The notes beneath the pieces are model-generated. The model did no database searches, was not told the origin of the DNA, and was given only the letters and a program-made list of their open reading frames with translations. Positions 17,012-25,388 of a DNA stretch of 64,000 nucleotides are shown one piece after another; within the stretch, counting starts at the first letter, position 1; every line of letters starts with the position of its first letter. This stretch comes from Curtobacterium sp. MCBD17_035 (GTDB lineage: Bacteria; Actinomycetota; Actinomycetes; Actinomycetales; Microbacteriaceae). Where the stretch lies: NCBI RefSeq assembly GCF_003234815.2, contig NZ_CP126279.1, forward strand, positions 806,001 through 870,000, given 5' to 3'. The position numbers and the translations under genes are program-made.

Positions 17012-18448
17012 TTGACCAACGCCGAACCCTCCGCCGCCGCGCTCGACGCGTACCGCGGCGTCCTCCCGTACATCGCCGACTGGGTCGCGTACAAGGTGTG
17101 GCAGCTCCGGGTGCCGGGCGTGCAGGTCGCCGTCGGCTACCAGGGCGAGGTCGTCTGGTCGACCGCCTACGGCTACGCCGATGTGGAGGCCGAGCGCCGG
17201 TTGACGGAGCACGACCTGTTCCGCATCGCCTCGCACTCCAAGACCTTCACCGCCACGGCGCTCATGCTGCTCGCCGAGCGGGGGCAGCTCCGTCTCGACG
17301 ACACCGTGGGCACGTACGTCCCCGCGCTCGTCGACGCGGGGTCGCCGATCGCCGACGCGACCGTCCGCGAGCTCATGGAGCACGGCGCCGGGGTCCTCCG
17401 CGACGGACTCGACGGCGACTACTGGTCGCTGGCGCGGCCGTTCCCCGACGAGGACGAACTGCTGGCGCTCGTGCTCGACCAGGGGTCGAAGGTCCCGGTC
17501 GGCTCGAGCTTCAACTACTCGAACCTCGGGTACTCGCTGCTCGGCATGGTCGTCGCCGCGGTCTCCGGGCGTCCCTACAACGACTACGTGCGCGAGGAGA
17601 TCATCGAACCCCTCGGCCTCCGGGACACCGGGCCGGACTGGGACCCGACCCGGGCGGACGACTTCGTCGTCGGGTACACGGGCTTCCACGTCGACCGCAC
17701 CCGCTCGCGGCTCCCGCACGTGGACACGCGCGCGATGGCCTCGGCGACCGGGTTCCACGGCACGGCCGAGGACCTCGTCCGGTACTTCTCCGCGCACGTC
17801 ATCGGGCAGGGCGAGCTCCTGTCCGACCACGCCAAGCGTCAGGCGCAGCGTCGGGCGTGGACCGCCGAGGACGACCCGGCGTCGCGCGGGTACGGCATGG
17901 GGTTCATCGTCGACCGCGTGGCCGGGCACGACGTCCGTGGACACTCGGGCGGGTTCCCCGGGCACATCACGCAGTCGCTGTTCGACCCGACGTCGTCGCT
18001 CGTCATCTCGGTCATGACGAACGCCGCCGCCGGACCCGCGACCCTGCTCGCCCAGGGCATCCTCCGGCTGCTCGACGCCGCCGCGGACACGGCGGCCCCG
18101 GGCGACGCACTCTCGGACGCCCCCGACGACGTGGACGTCGACACCCTGACCGGTCGGTTCGCGAACCCGTGGGGCGTCGTGGACATCGCCCGGATCGGCG
18201 ACCGTCTGCTCGAGATCGACCCCTCGGCGCCCGGACCGCTCGACAGCGTCACGCGCCTCACCGTCACCGGGCCGGACACCGTGCGCATGAGTTCCGGCAA
18301 CCGGTTCGGCTCCGTCGACGAGGACATCCGGTACACCCGCGACGACGACGGCGCGGTGACCGCGATCCGGGCGGGCGGGGGCATGTCGATGACGCCCTGG
18401 GCCGTCCCGGGCGACGAGTCGCCCGCGGTCGCCGCCGGACTCGCCTGA
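17012..18448 (+). CDS. beta-lactamase-fold serine hydrolase (class C / D-aminopeptidase-like)
   Basis: 478 residues. All three active-site motifs are present: SxxK (Ser74-His-Ser-Lys77), YSN (169-171) and HSG (311-313). Such proteins include class C beta-lactamases, DD-carboxypeptidases, esterases and D-stereospecific aminopeptidases. There is no signal peptide, so it acts in the cytosol, which speaks against a cell-wall or antibiotic-resistance role. A C-terminal domain of about 100 residues resembles the lipocalin-like tail of DAP-type peptidases. It starts at a TTG behind a very good AGGAGGT site, 28 bp after the permease. Its place in a peptide uptake operon suggests it cleaves imported peptides, perhaps with D-residues. 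Confidence 0.85.
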   Translation: MTNAEPSAAALDAYRGVLPYIADWVAYKVWQLRVPGVQVAVGYQGEVVWSTAYGYADVEAERRLTEHDLFRIASHSKTFTATALMLLAERGQLRLDDTVGTYVPALVDAGSPIADATVRELMEHGAGVLRDGLDGDYWSLARPFPDEDELLALVLDQGSKVPVGSSFNYSNLGYSLLGMVVAAVSGRPYNDYVREEIIEPLGLRDTGPDWDPTRADDFVVGYTGFHVDRTRSRLPHVDTRAMASATGFHGTAEDLVRYFSAHVIGQGELLSDHAKRQAQRRAWTAEDDPASRGYGMGFIVDRVAGHDVRGHSGGFPGHITQSLFDPTSSLVISVMTNAAAGPATLLAQGILRLLDAAADTAAPGDALSDAPDDVDVDTLTGRFANPWGVVDIARIGDRLLEIDPSAPGPLDSVTRLTVTGPDTVRMSSGNRFGSVDEDIRYTRDDDGAVTAIRAGGGMSMTPWAVPGDESPAVAAGLA

Positions 18449-18461
18449 GCACGGGACACGG

Positions 18462-19016
18462 ATGAGCACGGACGAGCGGACCCCCGCCGACGCCACCGGT
18501 GTCGGCCCCGTCCTCGACCCCGCCCGCCAGGCGTTCGTCGAGGAGTTCGCGATCATGCTCCAGGGGTCGGGGTTCCCGCTCATGGACGGACGGGTGCTCG
18601 CGTACCTCATCATGACGCGCGCGCCGTACTCGTCGTCGGCGGACATCGCGGCCGGGCTCGAGGCGAGTTCCGGCGCGGTGTCGATGGCCACGCGGCACCT
18701 CGTCGTGTCGGGGTTCATCAAGCGGCACTTCGTCCCGGGCGAGCGCAGCCACTACTTCCGCGCCGAGAACGACGTGTGGGGGAGCTGGCTCGCGGGGGAG
18801 CGTCGCTACCTCGACCGCGAGCGCGACGTGATCGAGCAGGGTCTCGCGGCACTCGGCGACTCGGACGACCCCGCCGACGCACCGATCCGCGAACGCCTGG
18901 TCAACGGACGCGACTACATGACGTGGCTGCACAGCCACCACCGCAAGATGCTCGCGGAGTGGGAGGCGTTCAAGGCCGCCCGCGACGCCGGCACCGACCC
19001 CGAGGAGCGACCATGA
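18462..19016 (+). CDS. GbsR/MarR family transcriptional regulator
   Basis: 184 residues with a winged helix near residues 28-85: FVEEFAIMLQGSGFPLMDGRVLAYLIMTRAPYSSSADIAAGLEASSGAVSMATRHLVVSGFIKRHFVPGERSHYFRA. The FPLMDGRVLAYL entry helix and SSGAVSMATRHLV recognition helix are typical of the GbsR branch of the MarR superfamily. The C-terminal helices form the dimer interface. Lying within the operon and overlapping the ATPase start (ATGA), it probably senses an imported peptide or product and controls the operon promoter near 11947. Confidence 0.85.
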   Translation: MSTDERTPADATGVGPVLDPARQAFVEEFAIMLQGSGFPLMDGRVLAYLIMTRAPYSSSADIAAGLEASSGAVSMATRHLVVSGFIKRHFVPGERSHYFRAENDVWGSWLAGERRYLDRERDVIEQGLAALGDSDDPADAPIRERLVNGRDYMTWLHSHHRKMLAEWEAFKAARDAGTDPEERP

Positions 19017-20689
19017 CGACACCGACCGCGTACGACACCGCGACGGACGCACCCGTCCTCGTCGTCGACGGCCTCACCGTCGCGTTCACGGTCGAGGACG
19101 AGGAGGTCGTCGCCGTCGACCACGCCTCGTTCACCGTCGGCCGCGGCGAGGTCGTCGCCGTCGTCGGGGAGTCGGGGTCGGGCAAGAGCATGACCGCCAT
19201 GACGGTCATGGGCATCGCGCCCGAGGGAGCGCGGACGTCGGGAGCGGTCCGACTCGGCGATCTCGACGTCGTCGGCGCGGACGAGCCGACGCTCCGCCGG
19301 GTCCGTGGCCGGCGGGTGTCGATGATCTTCCAGGACCCGATGGCCGCGCTCAACCCGGTGTTCTCCATCGGGTTCCAGCTCGCCGAGGCGGTGCGCCGGG
19401 CCGACCCGGGCCTCCGCGACCGGGACGCCGTGCGCGTGCGGTGCGTCGAGCTGCTCCGCATGGTCGAGGTGCCGGACCCGGAGCACCGGATCCGGCAGTA
19501 CCCCCACGAACTGTCCGGGGGCCAGTGCCAGCGCGTCATGATCGCGATGGCGCTCGCCGCGGACCCGGACCTCCTCATCGCGGACGAACCGACGACGGCG
19601 CTCGACGTGACGGTGCAGGCCGAGGTGCTCGACGTCCTCCGCCGGCTCCGCGCACGCACCGGGGCGAGCATCCTGCTCATCACCCACGACATGGGCGTCG
19701 TGGCGGACCTGGCCGACCGCGTCGTCGTGATGCGCAACGGGCGCGTGGTCGAGACCGGCGACGTCGCGGACGTCTTCCACCACCCCGCCGCCGAGTACAC
19801 GCGTGAGCTGCTCGCCGCCGTCCCGCGCATGGGCGAGACCGGCCGGGAGGCCGTGCCCACCGCCACCACGCCCGTCCCGGACGCGGTCCTCGCGGTCCGC
19901 GGCCTCGTGGTCGAGTACGGCAGTCGCCTCCGCGGGCGGTTCCGGGCGGTCGACGACGTCACGTTCACGGTGGGGCGTGGTGAGATCGTCGGCCTGGTCG
20001 GGGAGTCCGGCAGCGGCAAGACCACGATCGGACGGGCCGCGGTGGGACTCGCACCCATCACCGCCGGCACGGTCACGGTCGTGGGGACGGACGTCGGGAC
20101 GGCGCGTCGTGCCGACCGGCGTGCGATGCGTCGGCGGGTCGGCGTCGTGTTCCAGAACCCGATGCTCTCGCTCAACCCCCGGTACACGGTCGCGCAGACG
20201 ATCGCCGAGCCGCTCCGCCACATCCTCGGGCTGGACCCCGCGGAAGTCGACGTGCGCGTCGACCGACTGCTCACCGACGTCGGGCTCGGCCCCGGGTGGC
20301 GACACCGGTACCCGCACGAGCTCTCGGGCGGGCAGCGGCAGCGGATCGCGATCGCCCGCGCGGTGGCGCTCGATCCGGCACTCCTCATCGCCGACGAGCC
20401 GACGAGCGCCCTCGACGTGTCCGTGCAGGCGCGGGTGCTCGACGTGTTCCGCGAACTGCAGGAGCGCCTGGGGTTCGCCTGCCTCTTCGTGACCCACGAC
20501 CTCGCCGTCGTCGACTCGCTCTGCGACCGCGTCGTCGTGCTCAACCACGGGCGGCTGGTGGAGTCGGGGACCCGCGAACGCATCCTCCGCTCGCCCGAGG
20601 ACGCGTACACCCGCCGGCTCATCGCGGCCGCTCCCGTGCCTGACCCGATCGAGCAGGCCGCCCGGCGGGAGGCCCGTCTGGCCAGCTGA
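19013..20689 (+). CDS. peptide ABC transporter double ATPase (DppD-DppF fusion)
   Basis: 558 residues carrying two complete nucleotide-binding domains in one chain. The first has Walker A GESGSGKS at 52-59, LSGGQCQRV and ADEPTTALDV; the second has Walker A from 330 (GESGSGKT), LSGGQRQRI and ADEPTSALDV. The first signature motif reads SGGQC rather than SGGQR. The two halves correspond to DppD/OppD and DppF/OppF and energise the permease pair encoded upstream. Last gene of the operon, overlapping the regulator by 4 nt. Confidence 0.93.
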   Translation: MTTPTAYDTATDAPVLVVDGLTVAFTVEDEEVVAVDHASFTVGRGEVVAVVGESGSGKSMTAMTVMGIAPEGARTSGAVRLGDLDVVGADEPTLRRVRGRRVSMIFQDPMAALNPVFSIGFQLAEAVRRADPGLRDRDAVRVRCVELLRMVEVPDPEHRIRQYPHELSGGQCQRVMIAMALAADPDLLIADEPTTALDVTVQAEVLDVLRRLRARTGASILLITHDMGVVADLADRVVVMRNGRVVETGDVADVFHHPAAEYTRELLAAVPRMGETGREAVPTATTPVPDAVLAVRGLVVEYGSRLRGRFRAVDDVTFTVGRGEIVGLVGESGSGKTTIGRAAVGLAPITAGTVTVVGTDVGTARRADRRAMRRRVGVVFQNPMLSLNPRYTVAQTIAEPLRHILGLDPAEVDVRVDRLLTDVGLGPGWRHRYPHELSGGQRQRIAIARAVALDPALLIADEPTSALDVSVQARVLDVFRELQERLGFACLFVTHDLAVVDSLCDRVVVLNHGRLVESGTRERILRSPEDAYTRRLIAAAPVPDPIEQAARREARLAS

Positions 20690-20857
20690 CCGTCCCCTCC
20701 CGCGCGCCCCGCTCGTTCCCGACACTCCCGCGGTCGTCCGACGAGGCATGGTCGATCCGTGCGGAAGCGCCCCGTACAGCGGTACGTGACGACGATCCAG
20801 GTGTCGCACGACGACGGCCACGTCGGAACCAGGCGGAAGGGGGACCGGGTGGGTCTG

Positions 20858-20884
20858 CCCGGAGGGTGGGACTACCCGGAGGGT
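20858..20884 (+). repeat. two direct repeats upstream of histidine kinase
   Basis: CCCGGAGGGT occurs at 20858-20867 and 20875-20884, a 17-bp period, about 80 bp before the kinase start. Tandem half-sites of this kind could bind the NarL-type regulator encoded downstream, but the G-rich composition makes chance possible. The rest of the 20690-20961 gap shows no gene. Confidence 0.3.
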
Positions 20885-20961
20885 CGGAGGGGGACAACCC
20901 CACCACGGGGCCGGGAGCGGGCAGGATGGGGCGCGGGCCCGCCGACCGCGAGGCTCGATCC

Positions 20962-22560
20962 ATGACCGAAACAGCTCGCATCGACACCGCGGAGACCGTG
21001 CCCATGCCCTCCGACCAGCTCCCGTCGGCCGCGTCGGGCGGCGTGCCCGCGTCCGGCAGCGCGCCCGCGTCCGCTCCCGGCCGCATACCCGGGACCCGAC
21101 TCGGCGACGTCCCCCCGTCCGGCCCGGACGACGGCGCCGTCCCGCCCGGCGGTGGGGGTGGTGGCGACGGCACCCCGCGCCGCTCCTTCTACCGGGACGC
21201 CTGGAGGCACGTCCCCCGCGACTTCGGGTACCTCGCGTTCACGGCGCTGCTCCTCGGCACCGTGTACTCCGTGTTCCCCCTCGTGATCCTGCACGGGACC
21301 GCCGGGCAGGTGCTCAACCCGATCTCGCTCGTGCTGTTCCTGGCGTCGCTGTTCGTCGCGCGATGGCTCGGCGCGTTCGAGCAGCTCCGGATGAGCTGGG
21401 CCGAGCCCGAGCGCTTCCGCCCCGTCGACTGGACACCGCGGTGGCGACAGAACTGGTTCCTCCGGATCGTGTCGGCCGTGGCGAACCCGCACTACTGGCT
21501 GTACCTGCTGCACGCGGTCGTCGTCTACCCGCTCGTCGCGTGCATCACGATCGGCGCCGGTGCCACCCTCGTCGCCGGCGTCGTGGCCCCGGTCGGCGCC
21601 GGGTTCGCCGCCATCACCCACGGGTGGCAGATCAACCAGTACCTCGCCCATCAGGGGATCGGCCAGACCTGGCCCTGGGTGGTCGGCGCGATCGCGTGCG
21701 CGGTGTCGGTGACGGCAGCGGTCCTCCTGTTCCCGCTGTGGACCCGCGGCGCGGTGCTCGCGCACTACTGGGTGGACCGAGCACTCCTCGGCGGCTTCCG
21801 GTCCGAGGTGCTGCAGCAGCGCGTCGTCGGGCTGCAGGCGTCGCGGGCCGGTGCCGTCACCGCCGAGGGCCAGGCGCTCCGTCAGATCGAGCGTGACCTG
21901 CACGACGGACCGCAGCAGCGGCTCGTCCGGCTGCGGATGGACCTCGCGGCGGCCGAGCGCGCGTTCGAGCGTGACCCCGAGCGTGCCCGCGGGCTCATGG
22001 CCGAGGCGTCCGGGCACGCGAAGGACGCCCTCGACGAGCTCCGTGCGCTGTCCCGGGGGTTCGCGCCGCCGATCCTGCTCGACCGCGGGCTCGTCGCGGC
22101 ACTCGAGGCGCTCGTGTCCCGGACGCCCTTGCCCGTCGACCTCGACGTGCGGCTGCCGGACGGGTTCGTGCTGCCGACCGAGATCGAGCGCAACCTGTAC
22201 TTCACGGTGAGCGAGCTCCTGACGAACACCACGAAGCACGCGGAGGCGTCCTCCGCCGAGGTCTCGATCACCCTGACGTCCGACGCCGACGGTCAGCCGG
22301 TGCTCGAACTCCGGGTCCGGGACGACGGCCGGGGTGGTGCCGCCGTGCAGGAGGGCCACGGGATCCTCGGGCTCATGGGGCGGATGCGCGCGCTCGACGG
22401 CGAGCTGTCGGTGTCGAGCCCGGCGGGTGGCCCGACCGACGCCGTGGCGCGGATCCCGCTCGGCGCGCTGCGGGGTACGCCGACGACGATGCCGGGAGGC
22501 CCGTCCTCGTCCACCACAGGTCCGGTCGCGCCCGCCGCGGGACCGACCGCGGCGCCGTGA
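20962..22560 (+). CDS. sensor histidine kinase (NarL/LiaS type, HisKA_3)
   Basis: 532 residues. After a disordered Pro/Gly/Ser-rich tail (1-70) there is a putative-sensor membrane domain with about four helices between 90 and 265. The dimerisation helix carries the phosphorylated His314 in RQIERDLHDGPQQRLVRLRMDL, and the HATPase domain shows ELLTNTTKHAEAS, DDGRGG and GHGILGLMGRM. It autophosphorylates and passes the phosphate to the regulator at 22578, whose GTG/ATG region overlaps its stop. The signal is unknown. The C-terminal 40 residues are Pro/Thr/Gly-rich. Confidence 0.92.
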   Translation: MTETARIDTAETVPMPSDQLPSAASGGVPASGSAPASAPGRIPGTRLGDVPPSGPDDGAVPPGGGGGGDGTPRRSFYRDAWRHVPRDFGYLAFTALLLGTVYSVFPLVILHGTAGQVLNPISLVLFLASLFVARWLGAFEQLRMSWAEPERFRPVDWTPRWRQNWFLRIVSAVANPHYWLYLLHAVVVYPLVACITIGAGATLVAGVVAPVGAGFAAITHGWQINQYLAHQGIGQTWPWVVGAIACAVSVTAAVLLFPLWTRGAVLAHYWVDRALLGGFRSEVLQQRVVGLQASRAGAVTAEGQALRQIERDLHDGPQQRLVRLRMDLAAAERAFERDPERARGLMAEASGHAKDALDELRALSRGFAPPILLDRGLVAALEALVSRTPLPVDLDVRLPDGFVLPTEIERNLYFTVSELLTNTTKHAEASSAEVSITLTSDADGQPVLELRVRDDGRGGAAVQEGHGILGLMGRMRALDGELSVSSPAGGPTDAVARIPLGALRGTPTTMPGGPSSSTTGPVAPAAGPTAAP

Positions 22561-22564
22561 CGGC

Positions 22565-22570
22565 TAGCAT
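22565..22570 (+). promoter_or_regulatory. -10 element of response regulator
   Basis: TAGCAT, 7 nt before the ATG at 22578. It suggests the regulator also has its own leaderless transcript, besides readthrough from the kinase gene. Confidence 0.5.
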
Positions 22571-22577
22571 CGAGCGC

Positions 22578-23240
22578 ATGACCGACGGCCCGGATGCACC
22601 TCGCATCCGGGCCGTCGTCGTCGACGACGCGGTCCTCCTGCGCGAAGGCCTCACGCGCGTCCTCGACGAGGCCGGGATCGCGGTCGTCGCGCAGTACGGT
22701 GACGCGGTGACGTTCCTCGCGAGCCTGCCGGAGGTCCGACCGGACGTCGTCGTGATGGACGTCCGCATGCCGCCGAGCTACACGGACGAGGGTGTGCGCG
22801 CCGCGGTCGCGGCCCGTCGCATGGTGCCGGGCATCGGGGTGCTCCTCCTCTCGCAGTACGTCGAGGCGTCGTACGCCGAGGAGCTCCTGGCGGACGGATC
22901 GAGCGGGCTCGGCTACCTGCTCAAGGACCGCGTCACGCGCCTCGACGAGATCGACGACGCGATCCGGCGCATCGCGAGCGGCGGAACGGTGCTCGATCCC
23001 GAGGTCGTGACGGAGCTCATGGGGCGTCGGCGTGACCCGCTCGCCGCCCTGACACCGCGCGAGCGGGACGTCCTCGCGCTCATGGCCGAGGGGCGCTCGA
23101 ACGCCGCGATCGCACGCACCCTCGTGATCGGGACCGGCGCCGTCGAGAAGCACGTGTCGAACATCTTCGCCAAGCTCGGACTCGAGGACACCGGCGACGA
23201 CCACCGTCGTGTCCTCGCCGTCCTCGCGTCCCTGCGATGA
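22578..23240 (+). CDS. LuxR/NarL family response regulator
   Basis: 220 residues. The receiver domain has the acidic pair Asp16/Asp17, phospho-acceptor Asp61 in VVVMDVRMPP, and Lys in GYLLKDRV. The C-terminal LuxR helix-turn-helix is LTPRERDVLALMAEGRSNAAIARTLVIGTGAVEKHVSNIFAKLGL. It is the partner of the kinase immediately upstream. A GTG at 22557 overlapping the kinase stop (GTGA) is a possible alternative start adding seven residues; I prefer the ATG because a -10 element is spaced 7 nt from it. The DMT exporter starts 7 nt after its stop and may be a target. Confidence 0.92.
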   Translation: MTDGPDAPRIRAVVVDDAVLLREGLTRVLDEAGIAVVAQYGDAVTFLASLPEVRPDVVVMDVRMPPSYTDEGVRAAVAARRMVPGIGVLLLSQYVEASYAEELLADGSSGLGYLLKDRVTRLDEIDDAIRRIASGGTVLDPEVVTELMGRRRDPLAALTPRERDVLALMAEGRSNAAIARTLVIGTGAVEKHVSNIFAKLGLEDTGDDHRRVLAVLASLR

Positions 23241-23247
23241 GGCACCG

Positions 23248-24162
23248 ATGAGCGCGCCGACCCCGGCCCGGGACGGTGACCGCGCGGCACGCGTCCCGGC
23301 GCCCGCGCTCGCCGTCGCCGCCATGGTGTCGGTGCAACTCGGCGCGGCGATCGCGAAGACCCACTTCGACGTCGTCGGGTCCGTCGGTGCGGCCGTGCTC
23401 CGTCTGACGATCGGCGCCGTCGTGTTCGCCCTCGTGGTGCGGCCGGCGGTGCGGTCGTGGGACCGCGCGCAGTGGCTCGGCGCCCTCGGGCTCGGTCTCG
23501 CGCTCGGCGGCATGAACGTCTGCATCTACGTCGCGTTCGCGAGCATCCCGATCGGCATCGCGGTGACGGTGGAGTTCCTCGGGCCGCTCGCGCTCTCGCT
23601 CGTGTACACCCGGCGATGGCGCGACGTGGTCTGGGCCGCGCTCGCACTCGCCGGCGTCGTGCTGCTCGGTGTCGGCGCGTCCGGTCCCGCCGCGGTCGCG
23701 GGGTTCGTGTTCGCCGTCGTCGCCGCGGTGTGCTGGGCGGCGTACATCGTGCTCAACCGGCACGTCGGCGCGCGGATCCCCGGGGTGGACGGTCTGAGCG
23801 TCTCGCTCGTCGTCGCGATGCTCGTCGCCCTCCCGGTCGGTGCGGGCGCCGCCGTGCACGGTGTCCGAGCGGATCCGGTGCTGCTGCTCGTGTTCGGCGC
23901 CGTGGCCGTGCTGTCGAGCGTCCTGCCCTACGCCCTCGAGATGCAGGCGCTCCGGACGTTGCCCCCGCGGGTGTTCGGGGTGCTCCAGAGTCTCGGGCCG
24001 GCCATCGCAGCGCTCGCCGGGTTCGCGATCGCGGGCGAGGCCCTGTCGGCGCGGGAGCTCGTCGCGCTGGCCTGCGTGACGCTGGCGAGCATCGGCGTCA
24101 CCGTGAGCGGCCGACGGGAGCGCGGGAGGAGCTCACCGGTACCCGACGCGCCGCCCGCTTGA
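23248..24162 (+). CDS. EamA (DMT) family transporter, RhtA-like
   Basis: 304 residues with ten predicted membrane helices arranged as two EamA repeats. The sequence around AAIAKTHFDVVGSVGAAVLRLTIGA, IPIGIAVTVEFLGPLALSL and LEMQALRTLPPRVFGVLQSLGPAIAALAGF matches the RhtA branch, known for threonine/homoserine efflux. Substrate here is inferred only from family. It starts 7 nt after the response regulator and is probably cotranscribed with the two-component system, suggesting stress- or metabolite-induced export. Confidence 0.88.
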   Translation: MSAPTPARDGDRAARVPAPALAVAAMVSVQLGAAIAKTHFDVVGSVGAAVLRLTIGAVVFALVVRPAVRSWDRAQWLGALGLGLALGGMNVCIYVAFASIPIGIAVTVEFLGPLALSLVYTRRWRDVVWAALALAGVVLLGVGASGPAAVAGFVFAVVAAVCWAAYIVLNRHVGARIPGVDGLSVSLVVAMLVALPVGAGAAVHGVRADPVLLLVFGAVAVLSSVLPYALEMQALRTLPPRVFGVLQSLGPAIAALAGFAIAGEALSARELVALACVTLASIGVTVSGRRERGRSSPVPDAPPA

Positions 24163-24170
24163 CGGGCCTC

Positions 24171-24190
24171 CCGGCCCGCGCCGGGGCCGG
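24171..24190. terminator. hairpin between convergent genes
   Basis: CCGGCCC-GCGCCG-GGGCCGG, a 7-bp all-GC stem between the exporter stop and the stop of the small gene at 24191. Confidence 0.5.
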
Positions 24191-24346
24191 TCAGTCCTCG
24201 GACACGAGGAAGTCCGCGTACGTCGGCTCGGTCTGGTCCGGGGCGAGGAGCGACGGGTCGTTGACGCGCTGCTCGACGTAGGCCGCGATGACCTCGGGCG
24301 GGGTGAGGACGTGGGACATCCAGGAGGGGACGTCGGTCTTCTTCAT
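24191..24346 (-). CDS. small hypothetical protein (51 aa)
   Basis: A 51-residue acidic protein beginning MKKTDVPSWMSHVLTPPEVIA and ending TYADFLVSED. A good GGGAGGG ribosome site lies 4 nt before this ATG, which is why I choose it over the longer in-frame reading to 24376. No signal peptide, membrane span or known motif is visible. I do not recognise it. It lies downstream of a 147-bp gap that separates it from the SOS-box gene, in a run of small unknown genes. Confidence 0.55.
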   Translation of the reverse strand: MKKTDVPSWMSHVLTPPEVIAAYVEQRVNDPSLLAPDQTEPTYADFLVSED

Positions 24347-24523
24347 CTGCCCTCCCGTGGTCGATGCGGCCGGCACTGGTCCGTCCGTCCAATCCTTCGC
24401 GCGCTGAAATGTTCAACGACGTGCGATTCGCTGAACGATCCTCTGTATGGGCAGGGCTGTCAATGCGGTCGCGTCAGAATGTCCGCTTCACGCGGTCCAT
24501 GCGTCCGCGGCGTCGTTGGATGG

Positions 24524-24850
24524 TCACCATCGGTCGTCCGCCACCCGGCGCGTCCGGCGGTCGTCCTCGCGGAGGGTGCGGTGCTTGACGGCGGATCGCC
24601 AGACCCAGGCCTCGGCCGGATGACCGAACTGCGCCCACTCCACGAGGACGGCGTCGACGGTCCAGCTGCGGGCGAACGCCTTGACCCGGACGTGGAACGA
24701 CGGGAACTGGATCCACGCCCACACCGGGATCGGCGTGACGGCGTGGCAGGGATCGCCGCCCCGGGCGTCCTCCGACAGCGAGAACGCGTCGGGGCGCGGC
24801 GACTCGGGGTGCTCCGGTGGTGACCACCGGTCCTCACGTCGCCGTCCCAT
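24524..24850 (-). CDS. SOS-controlled conserved small protein of unknown function (108 aa)
   Basis: 108 residues, very basic and aromatic: MGRRREDRWSPPEHPESPRPDAF, then a core with Trp-rich stretches (PIPVWAWIQFPSFHVRVKAFA, VEWAQFGHPAEAWVW) and a basic end (KHRTLREDDRRTRR). The Trp/Arg composition suggests nucleic-acid contact, but no named domain is visible to me. The start ATG is only 7 nt from an exact LexA-type palindrome at 24858-24875, so the gene is almost certainly part of the DNA-damage response. No umuC/imuB/dnaE2 gene lies beside it in this window, so it is a stand-alone SOS gene here. Confidence 0.7.
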   Translation of the reverse strand: MGRRREDRWSPPEHPESPRPDAFSLSEDARGGDPCHAVTPIPVWAWIQFPSFHVRVKAFARSWTVDAVLVEWAQFGHPAEAWVWRSAVKHRTLREDDRRTRRVADDRW

Positions 24851-24857
24851 ACCCCTA

Positions 24858-24875
24858 TTCGAACGTCTGTTCGAA
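24858..24875. promoter_or_regulatory. LexA (SOS) box
   Basis: A perfect 18-bp palindrome, TTCGAAC-GTCT-GTTCGAA, containing the actinobacterial LexA core TCGAAC-N4-GTTCGA without a mismatch. It ends 7 nt before the ATG of the minus-strand gene at 24850, where bound LexA would block the promoter. Confidence 0.85.
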
Positions 24876-24939
24876 CCCGGCGTCAAGTCGAGCGGCGCGT
24901 CCCGGCTCGGCTGCGCGTCCGGTACGCCCTCGGCCGACC

Positions 24940-25293
24940 CTACGTGGCGTCGTAGTCCAGGTCGACGAGGAAACTGAGGTCCTGCACGTCGGTCATCTCG
25001 GCGGGCCACTCCGGCCGGCTCGGTTGCAGGGACATCGTCCCCCGCTCGAGGCGCTCGATGACCTCCTGGTCGAGCGGTTCGTCCGGGCTCTCGAGGACCG
25101 GTGTCGAGAAGATCTGGCTCGCGGGCCCGATGAGCAGGTGGGCGTACGCCCTGCTGCCGCCGTCCGTGACGACCGGGATCTGGACGACGTCGGCGACGCC
25201 CGCCACGGCGAGTGCCCGGGCGTACCGGAGGAGGGCCTTGCACGTGCTGTCGCCGGTCATGACGTACCCCCCGGCGTAGTGGATGCGTCGCAT
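24940..25293 (-). CDS. conserved hypothetical protein (117 aa)
   Basis: 117 residues, soluble, acidic towards the C-terminus (VDLDYDAT). The N-terminal part MRRIHYAGGYVMTGDSTCKALLRYARALA and the middle SRAYAHLLIGPASQIFSTPV look like an alpha/beta protein; I have seen similar proteins only in Microbacteriaceae and know no function. A second ATG at residue 12 is a possible start. It is divergent from the DUF7882-like gene and lies upstream of the SOS-box gene on the same strand, 89 bp apart. Confidence 0.7.
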   Translation of the reverse strand: MRRIHYAGGYVMTGDSTCKALLRYARALAVAGVADVVQIPVVTDGGSRAYAHLLIGPASQIFSTPVLESPDEPLDQEVIERLERGTMSLQPSRPEWPAEMTDVQDLSFLVDLDYDAT

Positions 25294-25388
25294 GATGCCA
25301 GCGTGGTCGTTCCGGTCTGGGTACGCTGACAGGACAGGCGTTGGGCTCCCTGGTGGCGATTCCAGGAGCCGGATCGGAGGCTGGTCCC

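Noticed and set aside
17012..18448. Antibiotic-resistance beta-lactamase
   Set aside because: It has the SxxK/YSN/HSG motifs, but no signal peptide, and lies within a peptide-uptake operon; a cytosolic peptidase or esterase is more likely.
24346..24376. N-terminal extension of the 51-residue protein
   Set aside because: The good ribosome site lies between the two ATGs and fits only the downstream one.
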